64,000 nt of DNA from Rhodobacter sp. (GCA_016704435.1 JADJAB010000002.1:248001-312000), one strand, 5' to 3'; shown: positions 18,833 to 27,884, counted from the stretch's first letter. Program-made: numbers and translations. The notes: generated by a model from the sequence alone, not told the origin.

Positions 18833-19086
18833 GGGTCACCCGTGTGTTCTGCCTCTGACACGCCCGTCGGACGGAATTCCGTCGCGGTTTGGTCAGGGCC
18901 TGCAGGATCGCGGACACCCTACGGAATGGCCAGACCGGATGGTGACCGGCTGCCGGAAAAGCTGCAGCTGTTGCGGCCTGCCTTGCGCAGGACGCCGGGC
19001 CGGCCCTGCGACCGTCGTCGGGGGCACGGGGTCCGGGCCGGGGCACGCGGCGTCGCGCCCCGCCGCAGCACGGGCAGGCGCTGCGC

Positions 19087-20634
19087 CTATTGCGCGATAT
19101 GCACCAGGGTCAGGGTCGTGGTGTCCGTTGCATCGAGCCCGTCATCGACCGCCTGTCCGGTCCAGTCCATCGTGAACAGCCGGGGGTGACTGCCGGGTTT
19201 CCAATGCGCCGGGCGGAACACTTCGCCGGTCCGCTCGGCAACATGCGCCACCGCCCAGACCATCGGGCTCATCGGCGGCTCCATCTGGTAGCCGTCACAG
19301 GAGATACTGGCGAAGATCTCGGGCGCGGTCATCTCGATCGCCATGCGCAGCGGTCCGTGCCCTTCGTCGCGGCGAAACTCGAGAGAGCGGATCTTGGCCT
19401 TCATCGGGCTGCCGTTCCGGTGGCCGTGGAACTGCCAGCAGGCGCTGTCTTTGAAGGTCACATTGACATCGGTGGCCGGGGCCTCGCCGTAGATCTCGAA
19501 CTTGAGCGTCTCGAGGTCGATGAATTCGAGCCTGAGCGGGACATCGGCGGAAAACGAAAGGTTTCCGGCAACGTCGGAGGGGTCACGCCAGCGGCCATCG
19601 GCACGGACCTCAAGCTTGTAGCGGCCGCAGCGTTCCATGGCCTGACGAAGATCGGCGGCGATGTGCGGGTCCAGCATTCCGGTGTGGTCGGCAATGCCGA
19701 CGAGTTGTCTTTGCTTTTCATAGGAGAGCGCAAAGACGACAAGGGTGTTGATGTCGCCGGTGTTCAGACAAATCTGCGTCTGCTCGGGAAAGCACCGGGT
19801 CCAGTATTTGTCCCAGATGCTGGTGAACAACTCCTGTTCGCTGTCGGTTGCGACACCGAGAGAAATCGCCGTCCTGATAATCGAAATGATTCCGTTGGCG
19901 GCACGTTTGAGATCGTCGCAGGTTGTCCCCTGTTGTTCGGTGAGCCTGCGGTATCCGTCTCTGGCGAGGCGCAGGTCATCTTCAATGGCCATACTCGTTT
20001 CCCAGGAGATGACCCCGCCTTCGTCGCGTATGGTTGCCCTCAGTCGTTCGACGATCCGCGTCGAGACGCGATCCTCGAGTGCGCTTTGCCGCCAGCGGTC
20101 GAGCTGCATGTTCATCCGGTCTGCGATGCTGACGCCGACGCCCGAGAAATGGTCGAACGGGATGACGATGCCCTCGGCGTCAAGGTCGGGGATGTGCAGG
20201 AAGGCATCCTCGCCGCCGCCGTAGAAGCCCCAGTGCAGACGGTCGCCCGGTGCGATTGCCGCCGCGGGGCGGATTTCCAGGACCGCGTCGCGGGCGAGGC
20301 GCAGCCCGTCGGGCTGAAGGAGCAGGCCGATGATCGGCGAGGCACCTTCCGGCAGGCCCTCGCTGGTGGCGATCGGCGTCATCGTGATCAGGGTATCGGT
20401 GAGGAGCGCGCCTTCGGGGAAGCTGAGCGTGAAGCGGTTGCCCGCCGCGTCCTCCAGCTCGAACCGCCCGCCCTCATGGCCGACGACAGACTCAACCGCG
20501 CCGGTCTGGTCGCCGGTAACGGTCAGGTTGAGCGGGTTGGGCGGATCGGTCAGCCAGCCGGGTTCGGGATCGGTTTGCGACAGGGCGGGCGTGGCAAGAA
20601 TGGCAAGCAGAAATGCGGTGCGAAGCAGTTTCAT
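19087..20634 (-). CDS. Large secreted protein of unknown function with ZU5-like N-terminal domain
   Basis: 515 residues with a signal peptide (MKLLRTAFLLAILATPALSQ). Residues about 45-130 (ESVVGHEGGRFELEDAAGNR, FTLSFPEGALLTDTLITMTP) resemble ZU5-type beta domains, in which a GALxxDTxITxTP pattern is usual. The rest shows no domain I recognise but has several cysteines (TTCDDLKR, RCFPEQTQICLN, DSACWQFHG, SISCDGY) that could pair in the periplasm. The start at 20634 is chosen for the signal peptide. It stands alone; the 254 bp separating it from the MsrQ gene hold nothing recognised. Confidence 0.65.
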   Translation of the reverse strand: MKLLRTAFLLAILATPALSQTDPEPGWLTDPPNPLNLTVTGDQTGAVESVVGHEGGRFELEDAAGNRFTLSFPEGALLTDTLITMTPIATSEGLPEGASPIIGLLLQPDGLRLARDAVLEIRPAAAIAPGDRLHWGFYGGGEDAFLHIPDLDAEGIVIPFDHFSGVGVSIADRMNMQLDRWRQSALEDRVSTRIVERLRATIRDEGGVISWETSMAIEDDLRLARDGYRRLTEQQGTTCDDLKRAANGIISIIRTAISLGVATDSEQELFTSIWDKYWTRCFPEQTQICLNTGDINTLVVFALSYEKQRQLVGIADHTGMLDPHIAADLRQAMERCGRYKLEVRADGRWRDPSDVAGNLSFSADVPLRLEFIDLETLKFEIYGEAPATDVNVTFKDSACWQFHGHRNGSPMKAKIRSLEFRRDEGHGPLRMAIEMTAPEIFASISCDGYQMEPPMSPMVWAVAHVAERTGEVFRPAHWKPGSHPRLFTMDWTGQAVDDGLDATDTTTLTLVHIAQ

Positions 20635-20785
20635 GACTGACCCCAAGAAATGACGTTTGGCAAGAAAACGTTCCAGAATCGCGATGGGCAAGCTGTCGCA
20701 ACAGGCGGCTTGCCCACGGGTCAATCATAGGATGCGGCAGGCGAGTCTGCCAAGCCGTCTTGCAAGCCGCGCACGGGGGGCCGGA

Positions 20786-20810
20786 AGGGCCTGCCGATCC
20801 GGCAGGCCCT
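20786..20810 (-). terminator. Hairpin downstream of ald
   Basis: A perfect 11-bp stem AGGGCCTGCCG/CGGCAGGCCCT with a three-base loop begins 9 nt past the ald stop codon. There is no U-tract, so it may be a Rho-assisted or protective 3' end. Confidence 0.5.
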
Positions 20811-20818
20811 GCGCCGTG

Positions 20819-21931
20819 TCAGACCAGCGATGCCGCGTCGGTAACCGCCAGGCCGAGCGCTTCACCCACTGCGGCATAGGTCAGCTTGCCGGCATGGACG
20901 TTCAGGCCGTTCAGCAGGTGCCTGTCCTCGGCGCAGGCCTTTTTCCAGCCCTTGTCGGCCAGGGCCAGCAGGAAGGGCATCGTGGCGTTGCCCAGCGCCT
21001 GAGTGGACGTCCGCGCCACGGCGCCCGGCATGTTGGCCACGCAATAGTGCATGATGCCGTCGACCTCATAGATCGGGTCCTGATGGGTGGTGGCTTTCGA
21101 AGTCTCGAAACAGCCACCCTGGTCGATGGCCACGTCGACCAGCGCCGCACCGGGCTTCAGTTCCTTCAGCTGCGCCTTCGAGATCAGCTTGGGCGCCGCC
21201 GCTCCGGGGATCAGCACGGCGCCGATGATCATGTCGGCCTCGCGCGCCAGCGTGATGGTGTTGCCGGCCGATGCATAGGCGTTCTTGAAGGTGCCGCCGA
21301 ACACGTCATCGAGATAGCGCAGCCGGTTGATCGAGCGGTCGAGCACGGTGACATCCGCGCCCATGCCGGCGGCGATCTTGGCGGCATGAGTGCCGACCAC
21401 GCCGCCGCCGATAACCAGCACCTTGGCCGGCAGCACGCCGGGCACGCCGCCCATCAGCACGCCGCGGCCGCCATTGGCCTTTTGCAGCGTCCAGGCGCCG
21501 ACCTGCGGCGCCAGACGGCCCGCGACTTCGGACATCGGCGCCAGCAGCGGCAGGCCGCCACGGTCATCGGTGACGGTCTCATAGGCGATGCAGGTGGCAC
21601 CCGAGGCCAGCAGGTCCTTGGTCTGGGCCGGATCGGGCGCGAGGTGCAGGTAGGTGAACAGCAGCTGGCCTTCGCGCAGCATCTTGCGCTCCACCGCCTG
21701 GGGCTCCTTGACCTTGACGATCATGTCGGCCTTGGCGAAGACCTCGTCTGCCGTGGCGATGATCTTCGCGCCGACCGCCTTGTAGTCGCTGTCGGAGAAT
21801 CCGGCGCCGGTGCCGGCGTTGGTCTCGACCAGCACCTCATGGCCATGGCCGATGGCTTCGCGTGCAGCATCCGGGGTCATCCCCACACGGAATTCCTGCG
21901 GCTTGATCTCTTTCGGGCATCCGATCTTCAT
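20819..21931 (-). CDS. ald: Alanine dehydrogenase
   Basis: NAD-dependent reversible deamination of L-alanine to pyruvate and ammonium. The 370-residue protein starts MKIGCPKEIKPQEFRVGMTP, with the active-site Lys in IVKVKEPQ, His in YLHLAPDP and the NAD motif VLVIGGGVVGTHAAKIAAGMGA. It ends with the typical VANMPGAVARTSTQAL region. Divergent from an Lrp-family regulator (22114), the arrangement of AldR-controlled ald genes. Confidence 0.96.
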   Translation of the reverse strand: MKIGCPKEIKPQEFRVGMTPDAAREAIGHGHEVLVETNAGTGAGFSDSDYKAVGAKIIATADEVFAKADMIVKVKEPQAVERKMLREGQLLFTYLHLAPDPAQTKDLLASGATCIAYETVTDDRGGLPLLAPMSEVAGRLAPQVGAWTLQKANGGRGVLMGGVPGVLPAKVLVIGGGVVGTHAAKIAAGMGADVTVLDRSINRLRYLDDVFGGTFKNAYASAGNTITLAREADMIIGAVLIPGAAAPKLISKAQLKELKPGAALVDVAIDQGGCFETSKATTHQDPIYEVDGIMHYCVANMPGAVARTSTQALGNATMPFLLALADKGWKKACAEDRHLLNGLNVHAGKLTYAAVGEALGLAVTDAASLV

Positions 21932-22113
21932 GACATCTCTCTTTCTGTTGGGTCGGCCGTCCCTTGGGGCGCGCCATGGGCGCGACCCCAGGCGCGCCCT
22001 TGTGGGCGTAGGGTGAGGCAGAATCGTCGCGGATGCTTTGAAAACTTTTTGGCCTGTGACGGGTTTTTCGGTAGAAGCTTCGAGCAAGCAGCGATTTTTC
22101 GGGAGATTTCACC

Positions 22114-22578
22114 GTGGATACTCCGCTGGACGACACCGATCGCCGCATTCTGGCAGTGCTTCAACTGCAGGGCCGCATCACCAATGCCGAGCTGTCGGAA
22201 CGGGTGAACCTGTCGCCCTCGGCCTGCCACCGCCGGGTGCAGCGGCTGGAGGACGACAGGATCATCTCCGGCTATGTGGCGCTGGTCGATGCGCGGCGGC
22301 TGGGCAAGCCGACCACGGTCTTCGTGGAGATCACGCTGGAATCCCAGGCCGAGGACCTGCTGGATGCCTTTGAACGCGCGGTGGCGCGGGTGCCCGACAT
22401 TCTGGAATGTCACCTGATGGCGGGCACAGCGGATTATCTGATCAAGATCATGGCCGAGGATACCGAGGATTTCGCCCGCATCCACCGCCAGCACCTCTCA
22501 CGCCTGCCCGGTGTGCGGCAGATGCAATCCAGCTTTGCCCTGCGCGAAGTGCTGAAGACCACGGCGCTGCCGGTTTAG
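22114..22578 (+). CDS. Lrp/AsnC family regulator, probably of ald
   Basis: A 154-residue Lrp/AsnC protein: helix-turn-helix (DDTDRRILAVLQLQGRITNA, LSPSACHRRVQRLEDDRIIS) and RAM domain (ECHLMAGTADYLIKIMAEDT). Translation starts with GTG at 22114 after GGGAGATTT. Its divergent position 182 bp from ald predicts that it activates ald in response to alanine, as AldR does in other alphaproteobacteria; this is inference from context. Confidence 0.9.
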   Translation: MDTPLDDTDRRILAVLQLQGRITNAELSERVNLSPSACHRRVQRLEDDRIISGYVALVDARRLGKPTTVFVEITLESQAEDLLDAFERAVARVPDILECHLMAGTADYLIKIMAEDTEDFARIHRQHLSRLPGVRQMQSSFALREVLKTTALPV

Positions 22579-22836
22579 TGCAACTTGGTCCTGCAAGTGC
22601 CGACTATCTTGGCGGCCAAGGGTCACGAAGCTCCCATTTTGCCGGAAGCCGGTCTATGGTGGCTAGCGGCTGACGCTTATTTCGGCATCTGGGCATTTTC
22701 GGCCCACCGCATTTTCCCAGTGCAGCCGACTGCGTTCTCTTTGGCCGTTGATCCCCTTGCGGCACGATCCAGATCAATGCGTGATCGTCAGCAATGAGCT
22801 TTAATGAAGCCCGTTGTTTTACGATCAAGGGAGACG
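22579..22836. other. Spacer between the Lrp gene and the phasin gene
   Basis: About 260 bp of comparatively AT-richer sequence with no supported gene. Short ORFs exist on both strands (22585-22797 plus, 22604-22828 minus), but neither has a ribosome-binding site or recognisable protein. It may be a decayed insert. The promoter of the phasin gene is expected at its right end. Confidence 0.4.
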
Positions 22837-22847
22837 CTGCAACGCAG
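22837..22847 (+). promoter_or_regulatory. PhaR operator (CTGC-N3-GCAG) upstream of the phasin gene
   Basis: CTGCAACGCAG matches the CTGC-N3/4-GCAG site recognised by PhaR, the polyhydroxyalkanoate-sensing repressor of Paracoccus. It lies 28 nt upstream of the phasin start codon, where PhaR would block transcription until PHA granules titrate it away. Confidence 0.65.
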
Positions 22848-22875
22848 CACTTACATCGGTCAAGGAGTATGAAAC

Positions 22876-23229
22876 ATGGGAATACCCAACAAGAAGAAAC
22901 CCGACGGGAGCACCGGCGCTCCCGCGATGACCGCAGCCATGATGGCTGTCAATCCGGTCGCTGCCAGGGCTTGGCTGGACATCATGTCAGACAGTGCGCG
23001 CTTCCTGACGGACCGGCTGCAACAGGATATTGACACCCAAAAGGCCATGCTGGCGTGCAAGAGCCCGACAGAACTGCTGCAGGTTCAGACGGAGTTCTTC
23101 AGATCGGCCATGGAGCAGTATACCGACTACGCAACACGCTTCTACACCAGGATGTCGACGACTGCGGAAGACACGGTCAAGGACGCGCGTTCCGGTCACT
23201 CCCGCAGCTATGATGACGTGCCGCTGTAA
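22876..23229 (+). CDS. Phasin family protein
   Basis: A 117-residue helical, alanine- and methionine-rich protein starting MGIPNKKKPDGSTGAPAMTA. Amphipathic stretches such as AWLDIMSDSARFLTDRLQQD and SPTELLQVQTEFFRSAMEQY follow; QTEFFR...QYTDYA is the phasin family pattern. Phasins coat polyhydroxybutyrate granules. The start at 22876 follows AAGGAG about 13 nt upstream. The upstream PhaR-type site supports the assignment. No pha synthesis genes are in the window. Confidence 0.82.
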   Translation: MGIPNKKKPDGSTGAPAMTAAMMAVNPVAARAWLDIMSDSARFLTDRLQQDIDTQKAMLACKSPTELLQVQTEFFRSAMEQYTDYATRFYTRMSTTAEDTVKDARSGHSRSYDDVPL

Positions 23230-23580
23230 GCGCGGGGGCACTGAAGCAGGGCGTCACTTCGGCTGTCTGCCGCGTGTCTTATGGCGCGCCAAATTGAGTG
23301 GATGAGACGAGCCTCCATGCGGCTGTCGAAGGAAGGCGGCTTGCTACAAGGGGTTGCAAAGATGGTGCTGTTGGTTGTGACCGTTTTTCTTGTCTCTCGG
23401 CACGCCAGTGAGGCGGTCACTCGATAGTTGGATTGATTGAACGGCACCTATGTCCGCAAGACCGCCACGGAACTGAAAAACCCCCGGCCTTGCGGACGGG
23501 GGTTGATCGGGTGGACCCCGTCTTTCGACGATGGCCCCAGTGTTCGCTGACGCCTGACACCGCGCTTGCGCGCGACTGAT
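23230..23580. other. Intergenic region between the phasin gene and rpsU
   Basis: 351 bp between convergent genes. It holds the rpsU terminator (23476-23504). The remaining sequence, including AT-richer 23330-23450, has no supported ORF, RNA gene or promoter. Confidence 0.4.
23476..23504 (-). terminator. Rho-independent terminator of rpsU
   Basis: Read on the minus strand: AACCCCCG, loop, CGGGGGTT followed by TTTTT-type U-tract (plus-strand AAAAA at 23476-23480). It lies about 77 nt past the rpsU stop codon. Confidence 0.75.
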
Positions 23581-23787
23581 TCAGAGGGCGCCTTCGCGCT
23601 GGGCCTTCTTGCGAGCGAGCTTACGGGCGCGGCGGATAGCCTCGGCCTGTTCGCGGGCTTTCTTGACCGACGGTTTCTCGAAATGTTGCTTGAGCTTCAT
23701 CTCGCGGAACACGCCTTCGCGCTGAAGTTTCTTCTTCAGGGCCCGGAGGGCCTGTTCGACGTTGTTGTCGCGGACGCTGACCTGCAT
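23581..23787 (-). CDS. rpsU: 30S ribosomal protein S21
   Basis: 68 residues, strongly basic, beginning MQVSVRDNNVEQALRALKKK and containing EGVFREMKLKQHFEKPSVKK and a lysine/arginine-rich tail, all typical of S21. The plus-strand sequence beyond the start gives AAGGTGGT upstream of the ATG. Divergent from coq9. Confidence 0.96.
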   Translation of the reverse strand: MQVSVRDNNVEQALRALKKKLQREGVFREMKLKQHFEKPSVKKAREQAEAIRRARKLARKKAQREGAL

Positions 23788-23893
23788 GTGGTTGTCACCA
23801 CCTTCCTAAGTTAGAGTTGCACTAGATGTGCAGGCCGGGGCGCTATACCAAAGGGGGCCAGGCTTGTCCACCGTGACGGAAAGGAGCGCTGCA

Positions 23894-24578
23894 ATGGCAG
23901 AAGAACAGCACCGCGAGGCGATTCTGCAGGCAGCACTGGCCCATGTGCCCTTCGATGGCTGGTCGGCGGCAACGCTGGCGGCGGCGGCAGCCGATTCGGG
24001 GCTGGATGCGGCGCTGGCGCGCGCTGTTCCCGCGTGGCGGCGTCGATCTGGCGCTGGCCTACCATCGCGCGGGCGACCGGCAGATGGTGCAGGCGCTGGC
24101 GGCCGAGGACTGGCGCGCGCTGCGCTTTCGCGACCGCATCGCGCGGGCGATCCGGCTGCGACTGGAAACCGCCGACAAAGAGCTGGTGCGGCGTGGCAGC
24201 ACGCTGTTCGCCCTGCCGCAGAATGCCGCTGTCGGCGCGCAGGCGATCTGGGGCACCGCCGATGCGATCTGGACGGCGCTGGGCGACACTTCCGACGACC
24301 TCAACTGGTATTCCAAGCGCGCCAGCCTGTCGGCGGTCTACGGCGCGACGGTGCTTTACTGGCTGGGTGACGATTCGACCGGCCACGAGGCAACCTGGGA
24401 TTTCCTGGGCCGGCGGATCGAGAACGTGATGCAGTTCGAGAAGGCCAAGGCAGCCTTTGCCGAAAACCCGCTGGGCAAGGCTCTGATTTCCGGGCCTTTC
24501 AAGGTTCTGGAAAGGATTCGTGCGCCAAGACTCGCCAAGGACCTGGCCGAAGGCCTGCCCGGACAGACCCGCAGTTGA
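23894..24578 (+). CDS. COQ9 family protein, frameshifted near the N-terminus
   Basis: Ubiquinone-biosynthesis accessory protein of the COQ9 family, a TetR-like fold that binds lipids and presents substrate to the hydroxylases. The start at 23894 (MAEEQHREAILQAALAHVPF) has AAGGAG 8 nt upstream. The signature FPRGGVDLALAYHRAGDRQM and the C-terminal LNWYSKRASLSAVYGATVLY are clear but in another frame. The break lies in the GCGCGCG tract at about 24019-24026; restoring it reads LARALFPRGGVD. Closely followed by a quinone oxidoreductase gene (10 nt). Confidence 0.85.
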
Positions 24579-24588
24579 AGGACCGCAG

Positions 24589-25581
24589 ATGACACTTTCC
24601 CATTCCATGCTGGCGATCGAGATCGTCGCCCCCGGCGGGCCGGATGTGCTGCACCCCTGTTCGGTGCCGGTGCCGGTGCCGGGTCATGGCCAGATCGTGA
24701 TCCGCGTCGCCTATGCCGGGGTGAACCGGCCCGATGCGCTGCAGCGCGCGGGCGCCTATGCGCCGCCGCCCGACGCCTCGCCCCTGCCGGGGCTGGAATG
24801 CTCCGGCACGGTGGTGGAATGCGGCCCCGGCGTCACCAGGTGGGAGATCGGCGACAAGGTCTGCGCCCTCTTGCCGGGCGGCGGCTACGCCGAATATGCC
24901 GTCTGTCCCGAAAGCCACGCCCTGCCCGTTCCCGCTGGCCTGACCATGCGCGAGGCGGCCTGCCTGCCGGAAACCTGCTTCACGGTCTGGTCGAACGTGG
25001 TGATGCGCGGCCGGCTGGAGGCGGGGCAGAAATTCCTGGTGCATGGCGGCACCTCCGGCATCGGCACCACGGCAATCCAGATCGCGCGTGCATTGGGCGC
25101 ACGGGTCTTCGCCACCGCCGGCACGGATGACAAGTGCAAGGTCTGCACCGATCTGGGCGCCGAGGCCGCCTGGAACTACCGCGAGCGCGACTGGTCGCAT
25201 CTGATGCAGCAGGCGGGCGGCGCGGATGTCATCCTCGACATGGTCGGCGGGTCCTATATCGGCAAGAACATCAAGGCGCTGGCCAATGACGGCCGGCTGG
25301 TGCAGATCGCCTTCCTGCAAGGCGCCAAGGCCGAGTTGAACTTTGCCGAGGTGATGATGCGGCGGCTGACCATCACCGGATCGACCCTGCGGCCGCAAAG
25401 CGATCTGGCCAAGACCCGGATCGCGGAAGCGGTGGAGACCCATGTCTGGCCGCTGATTCAACGCGGCGCCTTCAAGGTGGTGATGGACAGCGAATATGCG
25501 CTGGCCGACGCCCCGCAAGCGCATTGGCGGATCGAGACGCCGGGCCATGTCGGCAAGATCGTCCTCCGCGTCGAGGAATGA
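24589..25581 (+). CDS. NAD(P)H-quinone oxidoreductase (zinc-free MDR family)
   Basis: A 330-residue medium-chain dehydrogenase/reductase of the quinone oxidoreductase class. It has VAYAGVNRPDALQRAGAY and PLPGLECSGTVVECGPGV, the cofactor motif VHGGTSGIGTTAIQIARALG, and no catalytic zinc ligands. The start at 24589 (MTLSHSMLAIEIVAPGGPDV) directly follows coq9, and the pairing with a ubiquinone protein fits quinone metabolism. Likely reduces quinones with NADPH; the physiological substrate is unknown. Confidence 0.88.
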   Translation: MTLSHSMLAIEIVAPGGPDVLHPCSVPVPVPGHGQIVIRVAYAGVNRPDALQRAGAYAPPPDASPLPGLECSGTVVECGPGVTRWEIGDKVCALLPGGGYAEYAVCPESHALPVPAGLTMREAACLPETCFTVWSNVVMRGRLEAGQKFLVHGGTSGIGTTAIQIARALGARVFATAGTDDKCKVCTDLGAEAAWNYRERDWSHLMQQAGGADVILDMVGGSYIGKNIKALANDGRLVQIAFLQGAKAELNFAEVMMRRLTITGSTLRPQSDLAKTRIAEAVETHVWPLIQRGAFKVVMDSEYALADAPQAHWRIETPGHVGKIVLRVEE

Positions 25582-25610
25582 AAAGGGGCCGGGCCTGACG
25601 GCCCGCCCCC
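25582..25610 (-). terminator. Terminator between convergent genes
   Basis: CGGGCC (25590-25595), TGAC loop, GGCCCG (25600-25605), extended by GGGG/CCCC. On the minus strand it is followed by TTTT (plus-strand AAAA at 25581-25584), so it fits termination of the glycine-zipper gene at 25632 and may act both ways. Confidence 0.6.
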
Positions 25611-25631
25611 CGGTCGGTGCGGCGCTGTCCG

Positions 25632-26897
25632 TCAGCGGATCAGCTGCCAAGTGTAGTAGGCCCGGTAGTGCCCGCCGTGGTCGCGGAGATTCAGCGTGAA
25701 CTGCGGTGACGTCAGCGCACCACCGGCAAAGGTGGAGTTGGACTTGGGCAGGTGCACGGCCGCGGATTGCGGAGTGAAGATGTCGTCCTTCACCGCCGAG
25801 ATGAGCCAGCCGATCAGCGCGCCCAGGATCGCCCCGGCCACTGCGCCGATGATGGTGCCCAGAGGCCCGCCGATGGCTGTGCCGAGCGAGCCACCGACCG
25901 CCCCGCCGATGGCCAGGCCCGCCGCCGCGCCGACAGCGGCGATGATGAGCTGCACGTCATCCCTGATCGCCTCCCACAGGTCCTGCAGGAAGCTGGACAG
26001 CCCGCCATTGTCCTTTTCGGCCAGCGCCAGCACCATCAGGAAATCGGCCGGGTAGGTCAGGCCGGACAGCGAAAAGGTCTTCAGCACCTTGGGCGGCGAG
26101 TAAGTCTTCGATTCGCCATCGTCGAAATCGTCCCGCACCATGAACTCGGCCACCTTGGTCGGCGTGCCCACCGGCGGAACCGCCGTGCCGCCCATCGCGA
26201 TCTCGTCATCGCCCGGCCATTCCGGGTTGGTCTCGTCGATGCATTTCACCTTGTGCAGGCGGAAATGCAGGCCCTTGTTGACGACGATCGGCGGCGCGAT
26301 CACGCCGCCCAACCCGCCGACACCCGTGGCAATCCCGCCGATTCCGCCCCGGCTGCCTTCGACCAGCATCCGCAGCACGGACGGATCGACGGACAGGCGC
26401 GGCGCCAGGCGGCGGATCGAGGCTTCCTCCTCGCCTATCTCGGCGGGAGAGTCTTCGGCAACCTGAAGGTCGAAGACGTTTTCCTGCAGGCTGGCCAGCT
26501 TGGCCTCATTGCGCAGCTCGGGCGCAAGGAACGCGAAGTCGCGCGCCTTGTCGATCTGGTCCACGATCCGTCTTGGCGCCGCCAGGTCGACGTTGTAGCG
26601 CCGGGCGAGCGAGCGGATTCCGGCATCGTAAAGTTCCGACAGTGGCAGCGCCTTCAGCGCATCGGCGCGTCCGCGCTTGCCACCGGGCTTTGCCCGGCGC
26701 AGCCGCGCCGCCACGATCGGCGCCAGCCGCGAGGGGTTGGCGGCCACGCCCCGCGCGGCCATCAGCGAAGGCTCTTGCTCATAGGCAAGGCCCTGCACGA
26801 TATCCAGTTTCATCAGATCGACGCAGCGGTCGATCATGTCCTGAAACTCGGGGCTGAAAAGTGGCTGGCCGGATTTGAAGGCTACGGTCGTTGACAT
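25632..26897 (-). CDS. Uncharacterised protein with CIDETNPEW motif and a glycine-zipper membrane segment
   Basis: 421 residues, no signal peptide. Three parts are visible: an N-terminal helical region (about 1-180) rich in charged residues; a central beta-like part with HKVKCIDETNPEWPGDDEIA (about 215-234) and SPPKVLKTFSLSGLTYPADF; and a long glycine-zipper stretch (about 322-368: GLAIGGAVGGSLGTAIGGPL, then GTIIGAVAGAILGALIGWLI). A short tail ends HYRAYYTWQLIR. Glycine zippers insert into or span membranes in toxins and pore formers. I do not recognise a named family. It is monocistronic, between convergent and divergent neighbours. Could be a self-associating envelope protein or an antibacterial effector; function unknown. 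Confidence 0.6.
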   Translation of the reverse strand: MSTTVAFKSGQPLFSPEFQDMIDRCVDLMKLDIVQGLAYEQEPSLMAARGVAANPSRLAPIVAARLRRAKPGGKRGRADALKALPLSELYDAGIRSLARRYNVDLAAPRRIVDQIDKARDFAFLAPELRNEAKLASLQENVFDLQVAEDSPAEIGEEEASIRRLAPRLSVDPSVLRMLVEGSRGGIGGIATGVGGLGGVIAPPIVVNKGLHFRLHKVKCIDETNPEWPGDDEIAMGGTAVPPVGTPTKVAEFMVRDDFDDGESKTYSPPKVLKTFSLSGLTYPADFLMVLALAEKDNGGLSSFLQDLWEAIRDDVQLIIAAVGAAAGLAIGGAVGGSLGTAIGGPLGTIIGAVAGAILGALIGWLISAVKDDIFTPQSAAVHLPKSNSTFAGGALTSPQFTLNLRDHGGHYRAYYTWQLIR

Positions 26898-27248
26898 CTG
26901 AACCTCCATCAAAAGGGTTTTCGGGAAAGAGTCGCGCCGGACAATACCGCCGCAGGTTAATTCTACGCCGATCACACAACCTTGAATAGGAATCATTCCA
27001 TGCCGCATCCTGTGCGGGTTCGGCGGAACAGACGCGCAATTGACGCGGCGTCAGCGGATTGACGGTACTTTGACGCGCAGCGTTCTTGTCCGTTTGGTAA
27101 GAAGTCATCAGGCGGGATCGGTATTTGATCCAGGACTTTACCCGGTGGGCCATCCCCAGACAGCCATCCGGGCCCAAACGTTTGAAGAAGCCTTTTTCGA
27201 ACTTCCCTCGATCCGACCTTTCATGCGTTCCGGTCCCGCCACCTTCTT
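26898..27248. other. Intergenic region upstream of the glycine-zipper gene
   Basis: 351 bp, AT-richer than its surroundings in parts. It contains the promoter region of the glycine-zipper gene and three TTGACG hexamers (27040-27045, 27059-27064, 27070-27075) that could be a -35 element or tandem binding sites. AACGTTTGAAG and TTTTTCGAACTTCC lie near 27175-27210. No supported ORF or RNA. Confidence 0.4.
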
Positions 27249-27884
27249 TCAGCGCATCGCCTCCAGCACCGCGTCGGGCAGACGGCAGTCGCGGATGGTG
27301 TCGTCGCCGCAGCGGCGTGGCACCAGATCGGGGGTCAGACACAGCCGCACCTCCTGGATATAGCCGTCCTTGCAGGTGATGGTGATCTGGTCAGGCTCAA
27401 GGCCGGGGTTGGATTCCAGAAAAGCGCCCTCGATCACCTCGGCCGGAACCTCCAGGGTCTTCGTCATCCTGGCGAAAACCGGCGGGATGGTGACACCGGC
27501 AAAGGCGCGGCGGGCGGTGGCGAAATAGTCCTGCGGCGACAGGCCCGAACAGCGGCCGTGCTTTTTCCACTGATGGAAGGCCAGACCCGCGCCGCCCATG
27601 ATGTCGGCCATCGCCGCGGTCTCGCCGCGCGTCGGGTCGCGTTCTGCGGTGCGGCAGTATTGCGGCCAGCCGGCCTCATGCTGTGGCCAAAGCCCGTGCA
27701 GCACGAAGGTCAGCCCGCGCCCGGCATCACATTGCGGATCGTCTCGGGCGTCGCCTTCCAGCGCGCACCAGGCGGCGGACCAGGACAGCGACATCACATA
27801 ATAGTCGAAGTCCCCCGCCTTTTCGCCGTCACCAGCCGCGGGGCCTGCCAGAATCGCCGCAAGGATCGCGAGAACACACCTCAT
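27249..27884 (-). CDS. Ribonuclease T2 family protein, secreted
   Basis: A 211-residue RNase T2-type endoribonuclease with a signal peptide (MRCVLAILAAILAGPAAGDG). Both active-site signatures are present: CAS I FVLHGLWP (60-67, His63) and CAS II HQWKKHGRC (104-112, His109). Several cysteines suggest disulphides, so it should act in the periplasm or outside the cell. Such enzymes cut single-stranded RNA through 2',3'-cyclic phosphates. The start at 27884 is set by the signal peptide. Divergent from trcR. Confidence 0.9.
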   Translation of the reverse strand: MRCVLAILAAILAGPAAGDGEKAGDFDYYVMSLSWSAAWCALEGDARDDPQCDAGRGLTFVLHGLWPQHEAGWPQYCRTAERDPTRGETAAMADIMGGAGLAFHQWKKHGRCSGLSPQDYFATARRAFAGVTIPPVFARMTKTLEVPAEVIEGAFLESNPGLEPDQITITCKDGYIQEVRLCLTPDLVPRRCGDDTIRDCRLPDAVLEAMR

